Part shown: positions 26,352 through 35,620 of the stretch, piece by piece | Layout of the letters: each line of letters starts with the position of its first letter | How positions within the stretch are numbered: the first letter of the stretch is position 1 | Assembly: GCA_029261995.1 (NCBI GenBank) | Contig: JAJDAF010000061.1 | Span: 154,219 to 218,218, forward strand | From: Candidatus Zhuqueibacterota bacterium | Lineage (GTDB): Bacteria; Zhuqueibacterota; Zhuqueibacteria; Oceanimicrobiales; Oceanimicrobiaceae | Direction of reading: 5' to 3' | DNA length: 64,000 bases | The notes under the pieces: generated by a model | Seen by the model: only the letters and a program-made list of their open reading frames with translations | Told to the model about the DNA's origin: nothing | The model's database searches: none | Program-made: the position numbers and the translations under genes

Positions 26352-26636
26352 GTGGGTACCGAATATAATAAACAGTAGCTTAGGGATGCAAGAGTCAAGA
26401 TCTGCGACTAATTGCTACTTAGGAGCACAGTCTTGCTAGCTAGCAGGCGGATGTTCAGGACCAAGGTCTCCAATTCTCAGTGAGGCGACGAACCAGAAAA
26501 CAAGTATGCGAAATCACGTTCAACGAAATTGGTAATGGCCTTCTCTATCTGAATCTTCTCGACGAGATACGTAGAATCGCAACTCGGTTAATACCATCCT
26601 ACCATTCGCAGGCAAGCCGTTTTTCAACTGATTAGA
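26352..26636. other. Non-coding stretch between the tRNA fragment and the transposase remnant
   Basis: A/T-rich relative to its surroundings, with no open frame of note. It probably consists of decayed mobile-element sequence. I see no clear terminal inverted repeat. Confidence 0.4.
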
Positions 26637-27406
26637 TTAGTTGTAAAGGCTGCTGGCCTGTATCTTTTGAGCAGCAAGGGGCCGGTCATACAATATTGTC
26701 ACAACCATGATTCTCTTGAAGGACAGGGCCAATTCCTAGTAAATAAATCGCAGAAGCTCTTTGATCTTCTTTAGGCTAACAAGGCCTAGCCCGGGTTGCA
26801 AGATGATATCCAAGGCCAATGATTCTAAACGGGTATACAAAAATAAGACTGCTATCCACAGAAGAGAATTCATGGGTTTGAGCGCTTCCTAACGGAGCGA
26901 GCTAATTATTCCTACTGATAATCGACTATGATCTGGCGATGCACTTCTTCAATTTTCCAGCGCAGGCCATAGCCCTTTATCGCGAGCGCAACAGCTTGTT
27001 TTGCACTTGCACATACTCCAAAATAACCCACAAGCCATAACTGGCGGTGGCTGCGGTCGTTTGGCATTTCAACCGGCACAACGCCGCAATTGTACATTCG
27101 CGGTTTGATTATGTTATTGTGGATACGCTCAACTCCAGACGCCCAGCGGAGTTTGGCCTTGCGAGAAATTGCTTTTAAAGATAGATTCAGCTCACGAGAA
27201 ATAAAAACTAACATTGAGAATAACCGAATCCCGCAATCGGGACACCAAATATTTCTATAACGGAAGTGGATGACAACCATAGCGTCACTCATTGGCAAAT
27301 CCCGAAGCGATCTGAACTCGAAAGAATGAAATCTACGGACTTTGTTTTGACAAGCCGAACAAACTGGCACAAAACGACGGTCAGCCTCCAACTTAACCAT
27401 GGTCAC
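26637..27406 (-). pseudogene. Degenerate transposase remnant
   Basis: The frame from 27406 gives 164 residues: an ISL3-like zinc-ribbon start (CSACQNKV...LRDLP...YRNIWCPDCG), then a jump to the C-terminal region of a DDE transposase (GYGLRWKIEEVHRQIIVDYQ), after which a stop occurs. The related sequence continues in another frame from about 26889 to 26637 (ALKPMNSLLWIAVLFLYTRLES, then KKIKELLRFIY-stop-ELALSFKRIM). The central catalytic part is missing. So at least one internal deletion, one frameshift and two stops have inactivated it. It lies between the tRNA fragment and the polysaccharide locus, in line with a decayed island edge. Confidence 0.75.
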
Positions 27407-27445
27407 AGTACAGTTCTATCTCGTGCCTGGTCAACGCCTACTCAC

Positions 27446-27470
27446 AAAAAAAAGCTCCGGAAATTTCGGA
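27446..27470 (-). terminator. Terminator at the end of the polysaccharide locus
   Basis: On the minus strand a 5-bp stem (TCCG-AAATTTC-CGGA region) is followed by GC and eight T residues, ~30 bases past the stop of the last glycosyltransferase gene. The stem is short but the T-run is strong. Confidence 0.55.
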
Positions 27471-27500
27471 AACCTTTTTGAGGTCGCAATTAATTTCTTC

Positions 27501-28709
27501 CTATTCCGAATGGCGGAAGGCCCCCAATTGTTCATAGAGCAAGTCGATATCCCGCTGCAGAACTTTCCAATCGTATTTCTGCTCAATTCGCTTTCGAGCT
27601 CGCTGGCCCATCTCCCGCGCGAAGTTGGGATGCCTGAGAAGATAAACGATTTTATCTGCGAATTCCCTTGGAAGGTCTGCAATGAACAACTCCTGACCAT
27701 TCGTCACGTCGATTCCCTCCGCGCCAATGGATGTCGTCACAATGGCCTTCCCTTGAGCCATGGCGTTGAGTACTTTGATTTTTGTTCCACTGCCGGCCCG
27801 GAGTGGCGCGATGAAAACCGCCGCTTGCGCTACGTATGGCCGAACGTCGCTAACGTATCCAGGACACCTGAAGGTGGTTCCCTGACGGGCTTCCTGTTGC
27901 AGATCTGCTGGCGGTGAGCCTCCCACGAACGTAACAGTCAATTCCGCCATTTGCGCCTTTATCAAAGGCCAGATTTCGGCACAAAAATAGAGCACGCCAT
28001 CCCGGTTGTAGGGACTCGCCATTGACCCGGTCCACACAAGCGTGTTGGGCTTGACACTTTCGCCATTTTGCGCAAAGTAATCTATGTCCACACCATTTGG
28101 GATCGTAACAAAGTCGCCGTTGCCGCAAAGCTGCTGCAGAAGGCTCTGGTCTTGGTCCGAAACTGTCATGCACTTGTCGAATCTTTGACACGTTTTCTGT
28201 TCGTAGCGGCGTAACTTTATGTTCTGAAACTGCAGGAATATCCTCAAAAAAGGATTCTGCTCGAGTAGCGCCCACCGCTTTAGCCGCAATGACTCGACAT
28301 TGTGGTTCACCAAAATGGAAGGTAAGTCACCGGCTACTCTGCGGTATTCTGCAATGTGCAACATGTCTATGTGGAGCGCATCAATGCGGTGCCCTGAGAT
28401 GACTTCTGAGATGTAGTGAGCGGCGGCGGCCTGATAGTATTTTTGAGCTATCAGCGGCATTGCCGAAAACAGGTTCTTCACCGCAAGCGCCAGCTGCCGC
28501 CAACCACGGAAATGAAGCTCGAAAATCCGGACCGTATCGCAGAATTCGTAGAGCTGATCCTCATGAGCGAAACCACTATCATCTTGCGTGAAGCCCACGA
28601 AATGGAGTGTGTGCTTGCGAGCAAGAGCTTTCAGAATATGGTAGGTTCGTATATGGTGTCCGTGGTCCGGTGGAATTGGATTCTCTGTAGAAATGAACAG
28701 AATGTTCAT
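27501..28709 (-). CDS. Glycosyltransferase family 4 (TIGR03087-like sugar transferase)
   Basis: 402 residues. The start ATG at 28709 overlaps the stop of the preceding deacetylase gene (ATGA), and the canonical strand MNILFISTENPIPPDHGHHIR begins there; the longer open frame has no support. The GT-B C-terminal half shows IPNGVDIDYF and APLRAGSGTKIKVLNAMAQGKAIVTT, where R.GSGTK.K.L is the donor-binding variant typical of exosortase/EPS-associated transferases. Cytoplasmic enzyme adding a sugar to the lipid-linked repeat unit; donor and acceptor unknown. Last gene of the locus. Confidence 0.88.
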   Translation of the reverse strand: MNILFISTENPIPPDHGHHIRTYHILKALARKHTLHFVGFTQDDSGFAHEDQLYEFCDTVRIFELHFRGWRQLALAVKNLFSAMPLIAQKYYQAAAAHYISEVISGHRIDALHIDMLHIAEYRRVAGDLPSILVNHNVESLRLKRWALLEQNPFLRIFLQFQNIKLRRYEQKTCQRFDKCMTVSDQDQSLLQQLCGNGDFVTIPNGVDIDYFAQNGESVKPNTLVWTGSMASPYNRDGVLYFCAEIWPLIKAQMAELTVTFVGGSPPADLQQEARQGTTFRCPGYVSDVRPYVAQAAVFIAPLRAGSGTKIKVLNAMAQGKAIVTTSIGAEGIDVTNGQELFIADLPREFADKIVYLLRHPNFAREMGQRARKRIEQKYDWKVLQRDIDLLYEQLGAFRHSE

Positions 28710-29569
28710 GACATCCCATCCGGTTTCATGCCAAGTTGCTGCCTTCCGGTTTTGTAAAAACGCCTGTGAAGATTCATGTAGGATTCCAGGCCAATCACGT
28801 CTTTCAGCAGAGCCTTGCTTCGGTATGCAACCTGTCGTCGAAATATCAGAGGCCGGTCTACGACGCAAAGCCTTCGAAAGTCACCGATATCTTCATTCTT
28901 TCGAATGAGATTTCTCGGAAGTTCGAACAGACTTGACTGTACACCGAAATAACCGACGTTCGAGGTCCCGCACGCCAAATACCCGGCGCGTTTGGTTGCG
29001 GCGATTACCTGTTGCGTGTATGAACCATGCGGAAAGCTGATAAAAGTCACGGGCCGCTCCAGACGGTCTTCCAGTATTTCTTTCGAGAGTCTCAATTCCA
29101 TCTCGACTTCAACAGCAGTAAGAAGTTCGAGTGGCACGTGGCTGTGCGTGTGAGATTGAATCTCCATTCCCGCCTGCTGCATCTGCCTCAGCTCATCCCA
29201 GGACAGGTACCCCGCCGTGTCAATTCGGCTGGTGATGACAAAAAAAGTGGCCCTAAGATCGAAAGATTCCAGGATGGGAAACGCATGCTGGTAGTTGTCC
29301 GCCCAACCGTCATCGAAGGTAATCGCCACGTGTTTCTCTTGCTGGGAGACACCGCCGTTCTGAAGCTTCAGTAAATCATCTAGCAACATCGCCCGGAAGT
29401 CCTGCTGCGCCAGGTGCGCCATTTGATGGTAGAAGTCTCGGCGAGATAGCATGAACGGCGAGTTGAGCACTTCCGCGTCAACCTCGGCATTGCTTGGTAG
29501 AACATGGTGGTATCCGAAAATGGGAAGGGCCATTTTTGCCATGGGACCGCGGTTTGTCATGCTGTCCAT
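28706..29569 (-). CDS. NodB-type polysaccharide deacetylase
   Basis: 287 residues with the NodB motif set: TFDDG (metal-binding Asp pair), HTHSH (metal His) and SFPHGSY. A FGYHHV start is typical of cytosolic XrtA/EPS-associated deacetylases. There is no signal peptide, so it may act on a lipid-linked precursor. It overlaps the genes on both sides (4 and 13 nt), showing translational coupling with two glycosyltransferases. The start could also be ATG 29560. Confidence 0.88.
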   Translation of the reverse strand: MDSMTNRGPMAKMALPIFGYHHVLPSNAEVDAEVLNSPFMLSRRDFYHQMAHLAQQDFRAMLLDDLLKLQNGGVSQQEKHVAITFDDGWADNYQHAFPILESFDLRATFFVITSRIDTAGYLSWDELRQMQQAGMEIQSHTHSHVPLELLTAVEVEMELRLSKEILEDRLERPVTFISFPHGSYTQQVIAATKRAGYLACGTSNVGYFGVQSSLFELPRNLIRKNEDIGDFRRLCVVDRPLIFRRQVAYRSKALLKDVIGLESYMNLHRRFYKTGRQQLGMKPDGMS

Positions 29570-30735
29570 CCAAATCCAATACGCTCAGTGCTGACCTTAC
29601 ACAATCTCAACGCTCTGAAGCGCTCTTCATACTGTTTAGCCATCGCGTGGGACGAGAAGCTGTCCTGCACGAGTATCTTGGCATTGGCTCTCAACTCGGC
29701 TGCTCTCTCCTCTTCCGAAAGAAGAAAGTCGATCGCGCTGGCCAGTGCGATCGAATCTCCGGGCCGAACCAGCAGGCCGGTCTCATTGTCTTTGACAAGC
29801 TTGGGCACATCCCCCACCGAAGTGGCGACAATGCTTTTGCCGGCTGCCATCGCCTCCAGAATGGCCATCGGCAGACCTTCCGAAATAGACGGCAGAACGA
29901 AAACGTCCATCGCTGAAAGTAGTGCGGGAATGTCGCGTCTGACGCCCAGGAAGCGTACGTTATTGTCCAAGGCTCGCTCCCGGACCTGGGCCTCAAGTGC
30001 CGGTCGGAGCGGTCCGTCACCAACGACGAGAACTGTCACACGGGGATGTCTTTTCGTGATCTCGCTCAGGCTATCGATGAAAACATCGTAGGCTTTCTCA
30101 GGAACAAGCCTGCCAATTGTGCCGATGACAGGACTCTCGGCGGGTAGGTCCAGGCTCTCTCTCACCTCTCCCCTGCTGGAATCATCGCCGTACTGCCTCA
30201 AATCGACACCATTGGGGATAACACGACACTCGCGGCCCGACAAACGCCGTTGAACCTGTTCCTGGACATTGGTTGACACAGCAACAATCTCATCCATTTT
30301 GGCCAGCAGCCAAGCGTCTAGCATCGTGTAAATGCGGGCGCGAAGACTGTATCTGGTCTCCGTCCAGGGATGACAGGTGGCGACGCATTTTGCCTGAGTA
30401 CCGCGCGCGGCCAGGTACGCATAGAAATTCGCTTTGTAGCCGTGAGGATTTAGGAATTCGATGCCTTTCGACTTGATGAATTCACGAAGTTCATGGCTGG
30501 TGCGCCAGTCAAACGCCACGGTGCTTGGAAACAACTTAGTCGCCAGGCCAAGCGTCTTTGCGGTGTCGTACAGCTTCGTGGAATCAGGATGGCCGTTCGC
30601 AATCACGCCCACGATGGGTTCAAACTCATGCTTATCCAGCGCCACAGCTAGCTGCAGAATGACCTGCTCGGCACCGAACACCCCGGTGGCGCTGCGCAGA
30701 AACAGGATGCGTGCCCGCGGCTGGTCCGTCATCAT
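29557..30735 (-). CDS. Glycosyltransferase family 4
   Basis: 392 residues. The start is placed at ATG 30735, which overlaps the preceding stop as ATGA; MTDQPRARILFLRSATGVFGAE is the first Rossmann strand. GT-B signature: IPNGVDLRQYG, VGDGPLRPALE and SEGLPMAILEAMAAGKSIVATSVGDVP, with the EX7E pair of retaining GT4 enzymes. Presumably transfers a hexose in assembly of the repeat unit. Flanked by a GT2 gene and a deacetylase gene. Confidence 0.9.
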   Translation of the reverse strand: MMTDQPRARILFLRSATGVFGAEQVILQLAVALDKHEFEPIVGVIANGHPDSTKLYDTAKTLGLATKLFPSTVAFDWRTSHELREFIKSKGIEFLNPHGYKANFYAYLAARGTQAKCVATCHPWTETRYSLRARIYTMLDAWLLAKMDEIVAVSTNVQEQVQRRLSGRECRVIPNGVDLRQYGDDSSRGEVRESLDLPAESPVIGTIGRLVPEKAYDVFIDSLSEITKRHPRVTVLVVGDGPLRPALEAQVRERALDNNVRFLGVRRDIPALLSAMDVFVLPSISEGLPMAILEAMAAGKSIVATSVGDVPKLVKDNETGLLVRPGDSIALASAIDFLLSEEERAAELRANAKILVQDSFSSHAMAKQYEERFRALRLCKVSTERIGFGWTA

Positions 30736-31778
30736 GGCGCCGCTTCCGTTGTCAGTGTGGCCCCTGGAGCACCTTCTCGTTGCAGCCAGCGTGGCGCGAA
30801 CTTCACCAGCCCGCAGAGGAAGCCGCTGCCATAGGAAAAATGCAGAATAACGAAAGCAAGCAGGATGCGGAAAAAGTAAGGCGCGCGGTTTCGTGAGCAA
30901 ATCACAGCCGCCGCCAGAATGGCGCAACACGCATAAAAGCCAGCCAGCACTCCGAAAAGCCAGCCTAACCCTGGCACGGCCAGCCCGGCGGCGAGAGTCA
31001 ACACCAGCGCGAGGATGAACGCAGCCGGCGCGAAATGGCGCGGCTGCATGAGCCAAAAGTGCTTCTGTAGGACACGGATCTTGTAAAGCCCATAGCCGAA
31101 GTACTGGTTCCAGAGTTTTCGGTAGCTTTCTCGTGGGAAATAGCAGGACTTGATCCTGGGAGTAAACAGAATTCTACCGCCGCGCTTTCGGATGCGATAG
31201 TTGTACTCGTCATCCTGGCAGCGCACAAGCTCTTCATCAAACCAGCCACACTTGGCGAGCACGTCGCGCCGGAACGCCGGAAACGCCAGTGTGTCGACAA
31301 AGCGCTCTTCCGTCGCTGTTCTGAAATTCCCGTTGCCTACACCAAAAGGTGACGACATCGCATGCGCTATGGCCTTTCCGGTGGCCGTTCTATTGACATT
31401 CTCAATCGATCCACCAACGCACTCCACATCTGTGTTTCGCAGAACCTCGATGCACTTCTCAACGTAGTCGTTCGCTGCTTCGGCATGTCCGTCCAGCCGC
31501 AGAATGTACTCTCCTTTTGCTTCTCTAATGCCTATATTCAGCGCGCACGGTACGATCCGGTGAGGATTGTCCACCAACCGAATGTTTGGATGCAAACGCC
31601 GGAAGGCACGCACGATGTCACGGGTGTGGTCGTCAGACAGGCCATCCACCACGAGGATCTCCACACGCTCAGGGTCGTAGGTCTGATTGACCAGCGACTC
31701 CAGACACTGAGAGATGTACTCCTGCTCATTGCGGACGGGACAGATGACTGTTACGAATGGTGTCATGCGTGTTGTCAT
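30732..31778 (-). CDS. Glycosyltransferase family 2, ExoA-like
   Basis: 348 residues. The N-terminal GT-A domain has VTVICPVRNEQEYI, VVDGLSDDHT, the DXD-like RLDGHAE and the catalytic-base region RCQDDEYNYRIRKRGG. About three membrane helices follow (from about residue 248: APAAFILALVLTLAAGLAV..., then ILLAFVILHFSYGSGFLCG). This layout matches succinoglycan ExoA-type beta-glycosyltransferases that work at the inner membrane. Its C-terminal end overlaps the next GT4 gene. Confidence 0.88.
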   Translation of the reverse strand: MTTRMTPFVTVICPVRNEQEYISQCLESLVNQTYDPERVEILVVDGLSDDHTRDIVRAFRRLHPNIRLVDNPHRIVPCALNIGIREAKGEYILRLDGHAEAANDYVEKCIEVLRNTDVECVGGSIENVNRTATGKAIAHAMSSPFGVGNGNFRTATEERFVDTLAFPAFRRDVLAKCGWFDEELVRCQDDEYNYRIRKRGGRILFTPRIKSCYFPRESYRKLWNQYFGYGLYKIRVLQKHFWLMQPRHFAPAAFILALVLTLAAGLAVPGLGWLFGVLAGFYACCAILAAAVICSRNRAPYFFRILLAFVILHFSYGSGFLCGLVKFAPRWLQREGAPGATLTTEAAP

Positions 31779-31823
31779 GTCAGGGCATGGTTTCGGGAAA
31801 CGTGGTTCGGCAGTTGTATTTTG

Positions 31824-33035
31824 TTAATCCACATTGAGATCATCGACAATTATCTGCGGGGAGATCGCCAGGTCCGTGAGTGTCTGTTGGATTTCACCTT
31901 CATAGACGCGATTCATAATGATGACGACATCCGGCTGATGTTCGATGAGGAAGCTCGGTGGTACGATCTGTTGCCCCGTGCCGGCGACGTGCTTGCCATG
32001 CTTTCGGGGGTTGATGTCCAAGAGATACTTGACCGCACTCGGCTCAAGCACATTCAGGAAGGTGACCCCCTTTGAACCGCCACCCCAGACCACCGCCTTT
32101 TTGCGCTGCCGCTCCATCTCGGCGAATGTCTTCCGCCATTTGTCGAACTTTGCACGGTAACCGGCCACGAATGTCGCAATATAGTCGCGTGTTTGGGCCA
32201 GGTGAGCGTCTGCGTCGAAATCTCCGAACACCGATTGTTTCGCAGCCCCGACTGCCGCTTCGATGCCGATGAATTGGCGTTCAAACGTCTCGTGAATCTC
32301 GAGCACTCGAAAGCCGGAGTCCGCAAAGAGGCGAACCAGGGCGCCCGGCTGAAAGTAGAGACAGTGCTCGTAGATGATGTCCCAAATCGCCATGTCCCGC
32401 AGAGTGAACAACAAGTTCGGAACCTCGAAGTAAAGCGTGGTAGCCCTCTCCCCTATCAACTCCCTGATGGTGTTGAGAAACTGCACCGGGCGTTCAACAT
32501 GCTCCAGCACGTGGCGGCAAGCGATAAAATCGGCATCGAGATGTTTGTGGCGAGCGTCCAGGTAGTCAGGGACAAGCGTAACGCGCTGATTTGCAGAAAG
32601 GTCTTCCTTGGTCGGATTGACACTGGGATCGAAGCCAGTGCCGGTGTTTTCACCCAACTCACAAAGCATCGACAGGAAGTCGCCATCACCACACCCGATT
32701 TCGACGAGCTGTTTGCCGTGCAGATCATGTTTCTTGACAAGGTCTGCAGCCAGCGAGGTGGCGAATTCCTGGAACCTCGGGGAGAAATGCAGCGAATTCT
32801 CGTAGTCCTGCCCATACTCCAGAAGCGTTAGATCGAAGGCCGAATTGTAGACCAGACCGCAACTCGGGCAGAAAACCAACTTGATATCCCCTCGTCTGCA
32901 GCGAATGGCAGCTTCGGCGCTGGGCCACAGCACGTTGCAGAAAATCGGCATCCCCTCAACTTCAAAGAAGGATTCACCCGAGGTTGACTTACACGCAGGA
33001 CAAATCTTCATCTGATTCATTTTATCCACCTGCAT
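31824..33035 (-). CDS. SAM-dependent C-methyltransferase-family protein (paralogue 1)
   Basis: 403 residues in the three-part layout of sugar C-methyltransferases: an N-terminal zinc ribbon with two intact Cys pairs (CPAC and CPSC), a SAM-binding Rossmann domain (VEIGCGDGDFLSMLCE, HVLEHVERP) and a C-terminal domain (VVWGGGSKGVTFLN, DINPRKHGKHVAGTGQ). It starts one base inside the stop of its paralogue. NovU/TylCIII-like relatives methylate C3 of 4-keto deoxy-sugar nucleotides. This one differs enough that the substrate cannot be read. Confidence 0.85.
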   Translation of the reverse strand: MQVDKMNQMKICPACKSTSGESFFEVEGMPIFCNVLWPSAEAAIRCRRGDIKLVFCPSCGLVYNSAFDLTLLEYGQDYENSLHFSPRFQEFATSLAADLVKKHDLHGKQLVEIGCGDGDFLSMLCELGENTGTGFDPSVNPTKEDLSANQRVTLVPDYLDARHKHLDADFIACRHVLEHVERPVQFLNTIRELIGERATTLYFEVPNLLFTLRDMAIWDIIYEHCLYFQPGALVRLFADSGFRVLEIHETFERQFIGIEAAVGAAKQSVFGDFDADAHLAQTRDYIATFVAGYRAKFDKWRKTFAEMERQRKKAVVWGGGSKGVTFLNVLEPSAVKYLLDINPRKHGKHVAGTGQQIVPPSFLIEHQPDVVIIMNRVYEGEIQQTLTDLAISPQIIVDDLNVD

Positions 33036-34219
33036 CAGACCGCCGTCAGCTCTGCGGAAACGTTCATTTCATCTAACATTGTCTGAATCTCTGACTTGTA
33101 GATTGGATTCATTGCAATGACCACATCTGGATGATATTTTTTAAGAGACTCAGGCGAGCGTATTTGTTTCGCGACGCCTGGGATGTACTTGCCATGGCGA
33201 TGCGGATTGATGTCCACGATGCAATCTACTGCATCCTCCATTTTCAACGTCGTTAGGAAAGCCACACATTTCGAGCCCGAGCCCCAAATGGCAATCTTAC
33301 GGCCAGCTCGACTTTGTTCTTGAATGAATGTGCGCCAGTCTGCCATTTTTTTCTCGTGATTCATGGAGAAGAAGTGAACAGCGTCTTTCAGACTTGCCAG
33401 ATCATCCTCCACCTTAAAGCGCTCTCCTGCCCGACCGTTTGCCGGCATGGCATCGATGAGCAAGTACTGATCGTCGTACTCTTTGAAAAGCGCAGAGACT
33501 TCGAAACCACAGTGGCGAAACAACCGCGCCAGCGATCCCAAACTGAAATAGGAGCAGTGCTCGTAATAGATGTCCCAGAAAGCCAACTCTTTCAACACGC
33601 GGGACACATCCGGAAGCTCAAATGAAACTACGGTCGAGCGTCCTCCGGGGATCGACTTCCTGACGGTGGAGACGAACTCCGCGGTGTTAGGAATGTGCTC
33701 CAGTGTGTGTCTGCAACAGATAAAATCTGCCTGGTATTTACTGTGAGCCTCCGAGTAGTGTTCGTTGATGAACGTGACGTCATCAGCAATTTCGCTTTGG
33801 ACACGACCAGGAACACAACTGGGATCGATACCGATTCCTCTGTTGCGACCCAGTTCGCACATGAGAATCAGGAAGTCACCTTTGCTGCAGCCGATTTCCA
33901 GAATCGTTTTGTCGTTCAGCCCGTAGCGTTCGATGTACCTCCCGGCGAGGCTGCGTGCGAAGGCGTTGAACGTACCAGAAAAACTCTGCTGGTCTTCATA
34001 ACCGGGAGAGTAATTGTGAGCAGACGAATCGAAAATAACGTTTGACACGAAGCCACAAGCGTCACAGAATCCCAGGGCAATGTCCTTCCTGGGAAACTCC
34101 TTGGCATCCTGCTCTGTGGCCACCAAAAGGCAGCTGTGCACCGGTACATCTTCTACCCGATAGAAAACAGACATCTTGCCAGCGACACAGCTTGGGCACA
34201 CTTGGTCAGTTTGCTGCAT
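33035..34219 (-). CDS. SAM-dependent C-methyltransferase-family protein (paralogue 2)
   Basis: 394 residues from ATG 34219, which follows AAAGGACGGGTTA; the longer frame to 34249 has no such site. Zinc ribbon with CPSC and CDAC, SAM motif LEIGCSKGDFLILMCE, RHTLEHIPNT, and a C-terminal domain IWGSGSKCVAFLTT...DINPHRHGKYIPG. Clearly homologous to the next gene along most of its length, so the pair arose by duplication. The stop and the next start share one base (TGATG). Between this gene and the third paralogue is a 150-base gap with nothing recognisable. Confidence 0.85.
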   Translation of the reverse strand: MQQTDQVCPSCVAGKMSVFYRVEDVPVHSCLLVATEQDAKEFPRKDIALGFCDACGFVSNVIFDSSAHNYSPGYEDQQSFSGTFNAFARSLAGRYIERYGLNDKTILEIGCSKGDFLILMCELGRNRGIGIDPSCVPGRVQSEIADDVTFINEHYSEAHSKYQADFICCRHTLEHIPNTAEFVSTVRKSIPGGRSTVVSFELPDVSRVLKELAFWDIYYEHCSYFSLGSLARLFRHCGFEVSALFKEYDDQYLLIDAMPANGRAGERFKVEDDLASLKDAVHFFSMNHEKKMADWRTFIQEQSRAGRKIAIWGSGSKCVAFLTTLKMEDAVDCIVDINPHRHGKYIPGVAKQIRSPESLKKYHPDVVIAMNPIYKSEIQTMLDEMNVSAELTAV

Positions 34220-34372
34220 TAACCCGTCCTTTCGATTCATTTGACGCATAGTGATGGGACTTCTAAATTGCCGTGGCTCTTGAGGGGCGCATTCTCTGTA
34301 GTGTAGTTGTAATGCGCTTTCGCGATCTTCCGGTGACCGTCTCCATTGAAATGAAGCTCCTGGCTCTCGAGG

Positions 34373-35620
34373 TCAAACAACCATCGGTTCAGGAATCGGG
34401 ACGATAAACCGTCCGCCGCGGCTGCTGTACTCGACCTGCTGTCGCATGATTTCTTCGGCAAAGTTCCACGCCAGCAACAGAACGTGGTCAGGCTGTTCTG
34501 CCAACAAGCGTCCGGTTGGCTGAATCGGGATCCGGCTGCCAGCCATGTATTTGCCGTGCTTGTACTCGTTCAAATCGACGATGAAATCAAGATGGCGAGT
34601 GTCGATGCCGCAGTAGGCGAGCATCGTGGTTGCCTTGGCGGCGGCGCCGTAGCCGATGACTCGCCCGCCTTCTTCCTTGATCGATGTCAAGATGTCCATC
34701 AGCCTGGTTTTCACTTTTCGGACACGTCCCGCAAAATCTTCAAAGTAGTCAATGCGGTCAACTTTGCGGGACTGCTCTTCGCTCAAGAGCCGCGCGACAG
34801 AGACTTGGACGTTGTCCTTCGTCTCCACGAAGAGCCGAAGCGAACCGCCATGAATTTTGACGCGCCGGACATCGTTGAGATACAAATCGTGTTGGCGGAA
34901 GAGCCGGTCCAAAGCCGTGACCGAGAAGTAGCACAAGTGCTGATGGTAAATCGTATCGAATTCGCAGTGGTCCACCAAATCGACGACGTAAGGCACCTCG
35001 ATAACAGCGACGCCGGAGTCTTTGAGAACAGTCCGGATTCCAGCGACAAAACCGTTAAGATCCTCGACATGAGCAAGCACATTGTTTGCCAGGAAGACAT
35101 TAGCTCGTTTGCCTTCCCGGCTGAGCTTCTCTGCAAGCGCACGTGTGAAGAAAGTGTTCATGGTCGGTACGCCTGCCTCCTGCGCTTTTTCAGCCGGGCC
35201 TTTCGCCGGATCGATGCCCAGGACAGGGATATTGCGGTCCACGAAATTCTTGAGCATGTAGCCGTCATTGCTGGCTGCTTCAAGCACCAGGCTCTGCTCA
35301 TTTAGGGCACGCGATTGCACAAGGTAGTCAGCGCTGTCTCCAAAATGTCGAAGCAAAAACGGTGAGATTGACGAAAAGTATGGGTACTCCGCGTAAAAAA
35401 GAATCTCTGGTTGCACCGTTTCTCTGATCTGGGCCAACGCTGAATCAGGGCAGAACACCAACGTTAGAGGGGCCCTGTATTCCGGCGCATCGAGTTGATC
35501 CTTTGTCAGTAGCCGGTCGGCGAGAGGAGTCTCACCAAATTTGAGCACTGTTTGAAGTTTCGTGGAGCCTGAGGCACGGCACTTGGTTTCGTTGTGGTAA
35601 ATCATCTCTCGGTTGTCCAT
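34373..35620 (-). CDS. SAM-dependent sugar C-methyltransferase, third paralogue with altered zinc ribbon
   Basis: 415 residues and closer to the NovU/TylCIII type than its two neighbours: [14 protein letters not shown] (SAM), [32 protein letters not shown] and a C-terminal [16 protein letters not shown]. The N-terminal ribbon reads CRASGS and CPDSAL where the family has CRxCGS and CxxC, so the second Cys of both pairs is Ser. The expected reaction is C3-methylation of a 4-keto-6-deoxy sugar nucleotide. It overlaps the NAD-dependent epimerase gene by one base. Confidence 0.87.
   Translation of the reverse strand: MDNREMIYHNETKCRASGSTKLQTVLKFGETPLADRLLTKDQLDAPEYRAPLTLVFCPDSALAQIRETVQPEILFYAEYPYFSSISPFLLRHFGDSADYLVQSRALNEQSLVLEAASNDGYMLKNFVDRNIPVLGIDPAKGPAEKAQEAGVPTMNTFFTRALAEKLSREGKRANVFLANNVLAHVEDLNGFVAGIRTVLKDSGVAVIEVPYVVDLVDHCEFDTIYHQHLCYFSVTALDRLFRQHDLYLNDVRRVKIHGGSLRLFVETKDNVQVSVARLLSEEQSRKVDRIDYFEDFAGRVRKVKTRLMDILTSIKEEGGRVIGYGAAAKATTMLAYCGIDTRHLDFIVDLNEYKHGKYMAGSRIPIQPTGRLLAEQPDHVLLLAWNFAEEIMRQQVEYSSRGGRFIVPIPEPMVV

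Noticed and set aside
34484-35305. Plus-strand frame of 273 codons
   Set aside because: Antisense shadow of the third C-methyltransferase gene; composition is that of a reversed coding strand.
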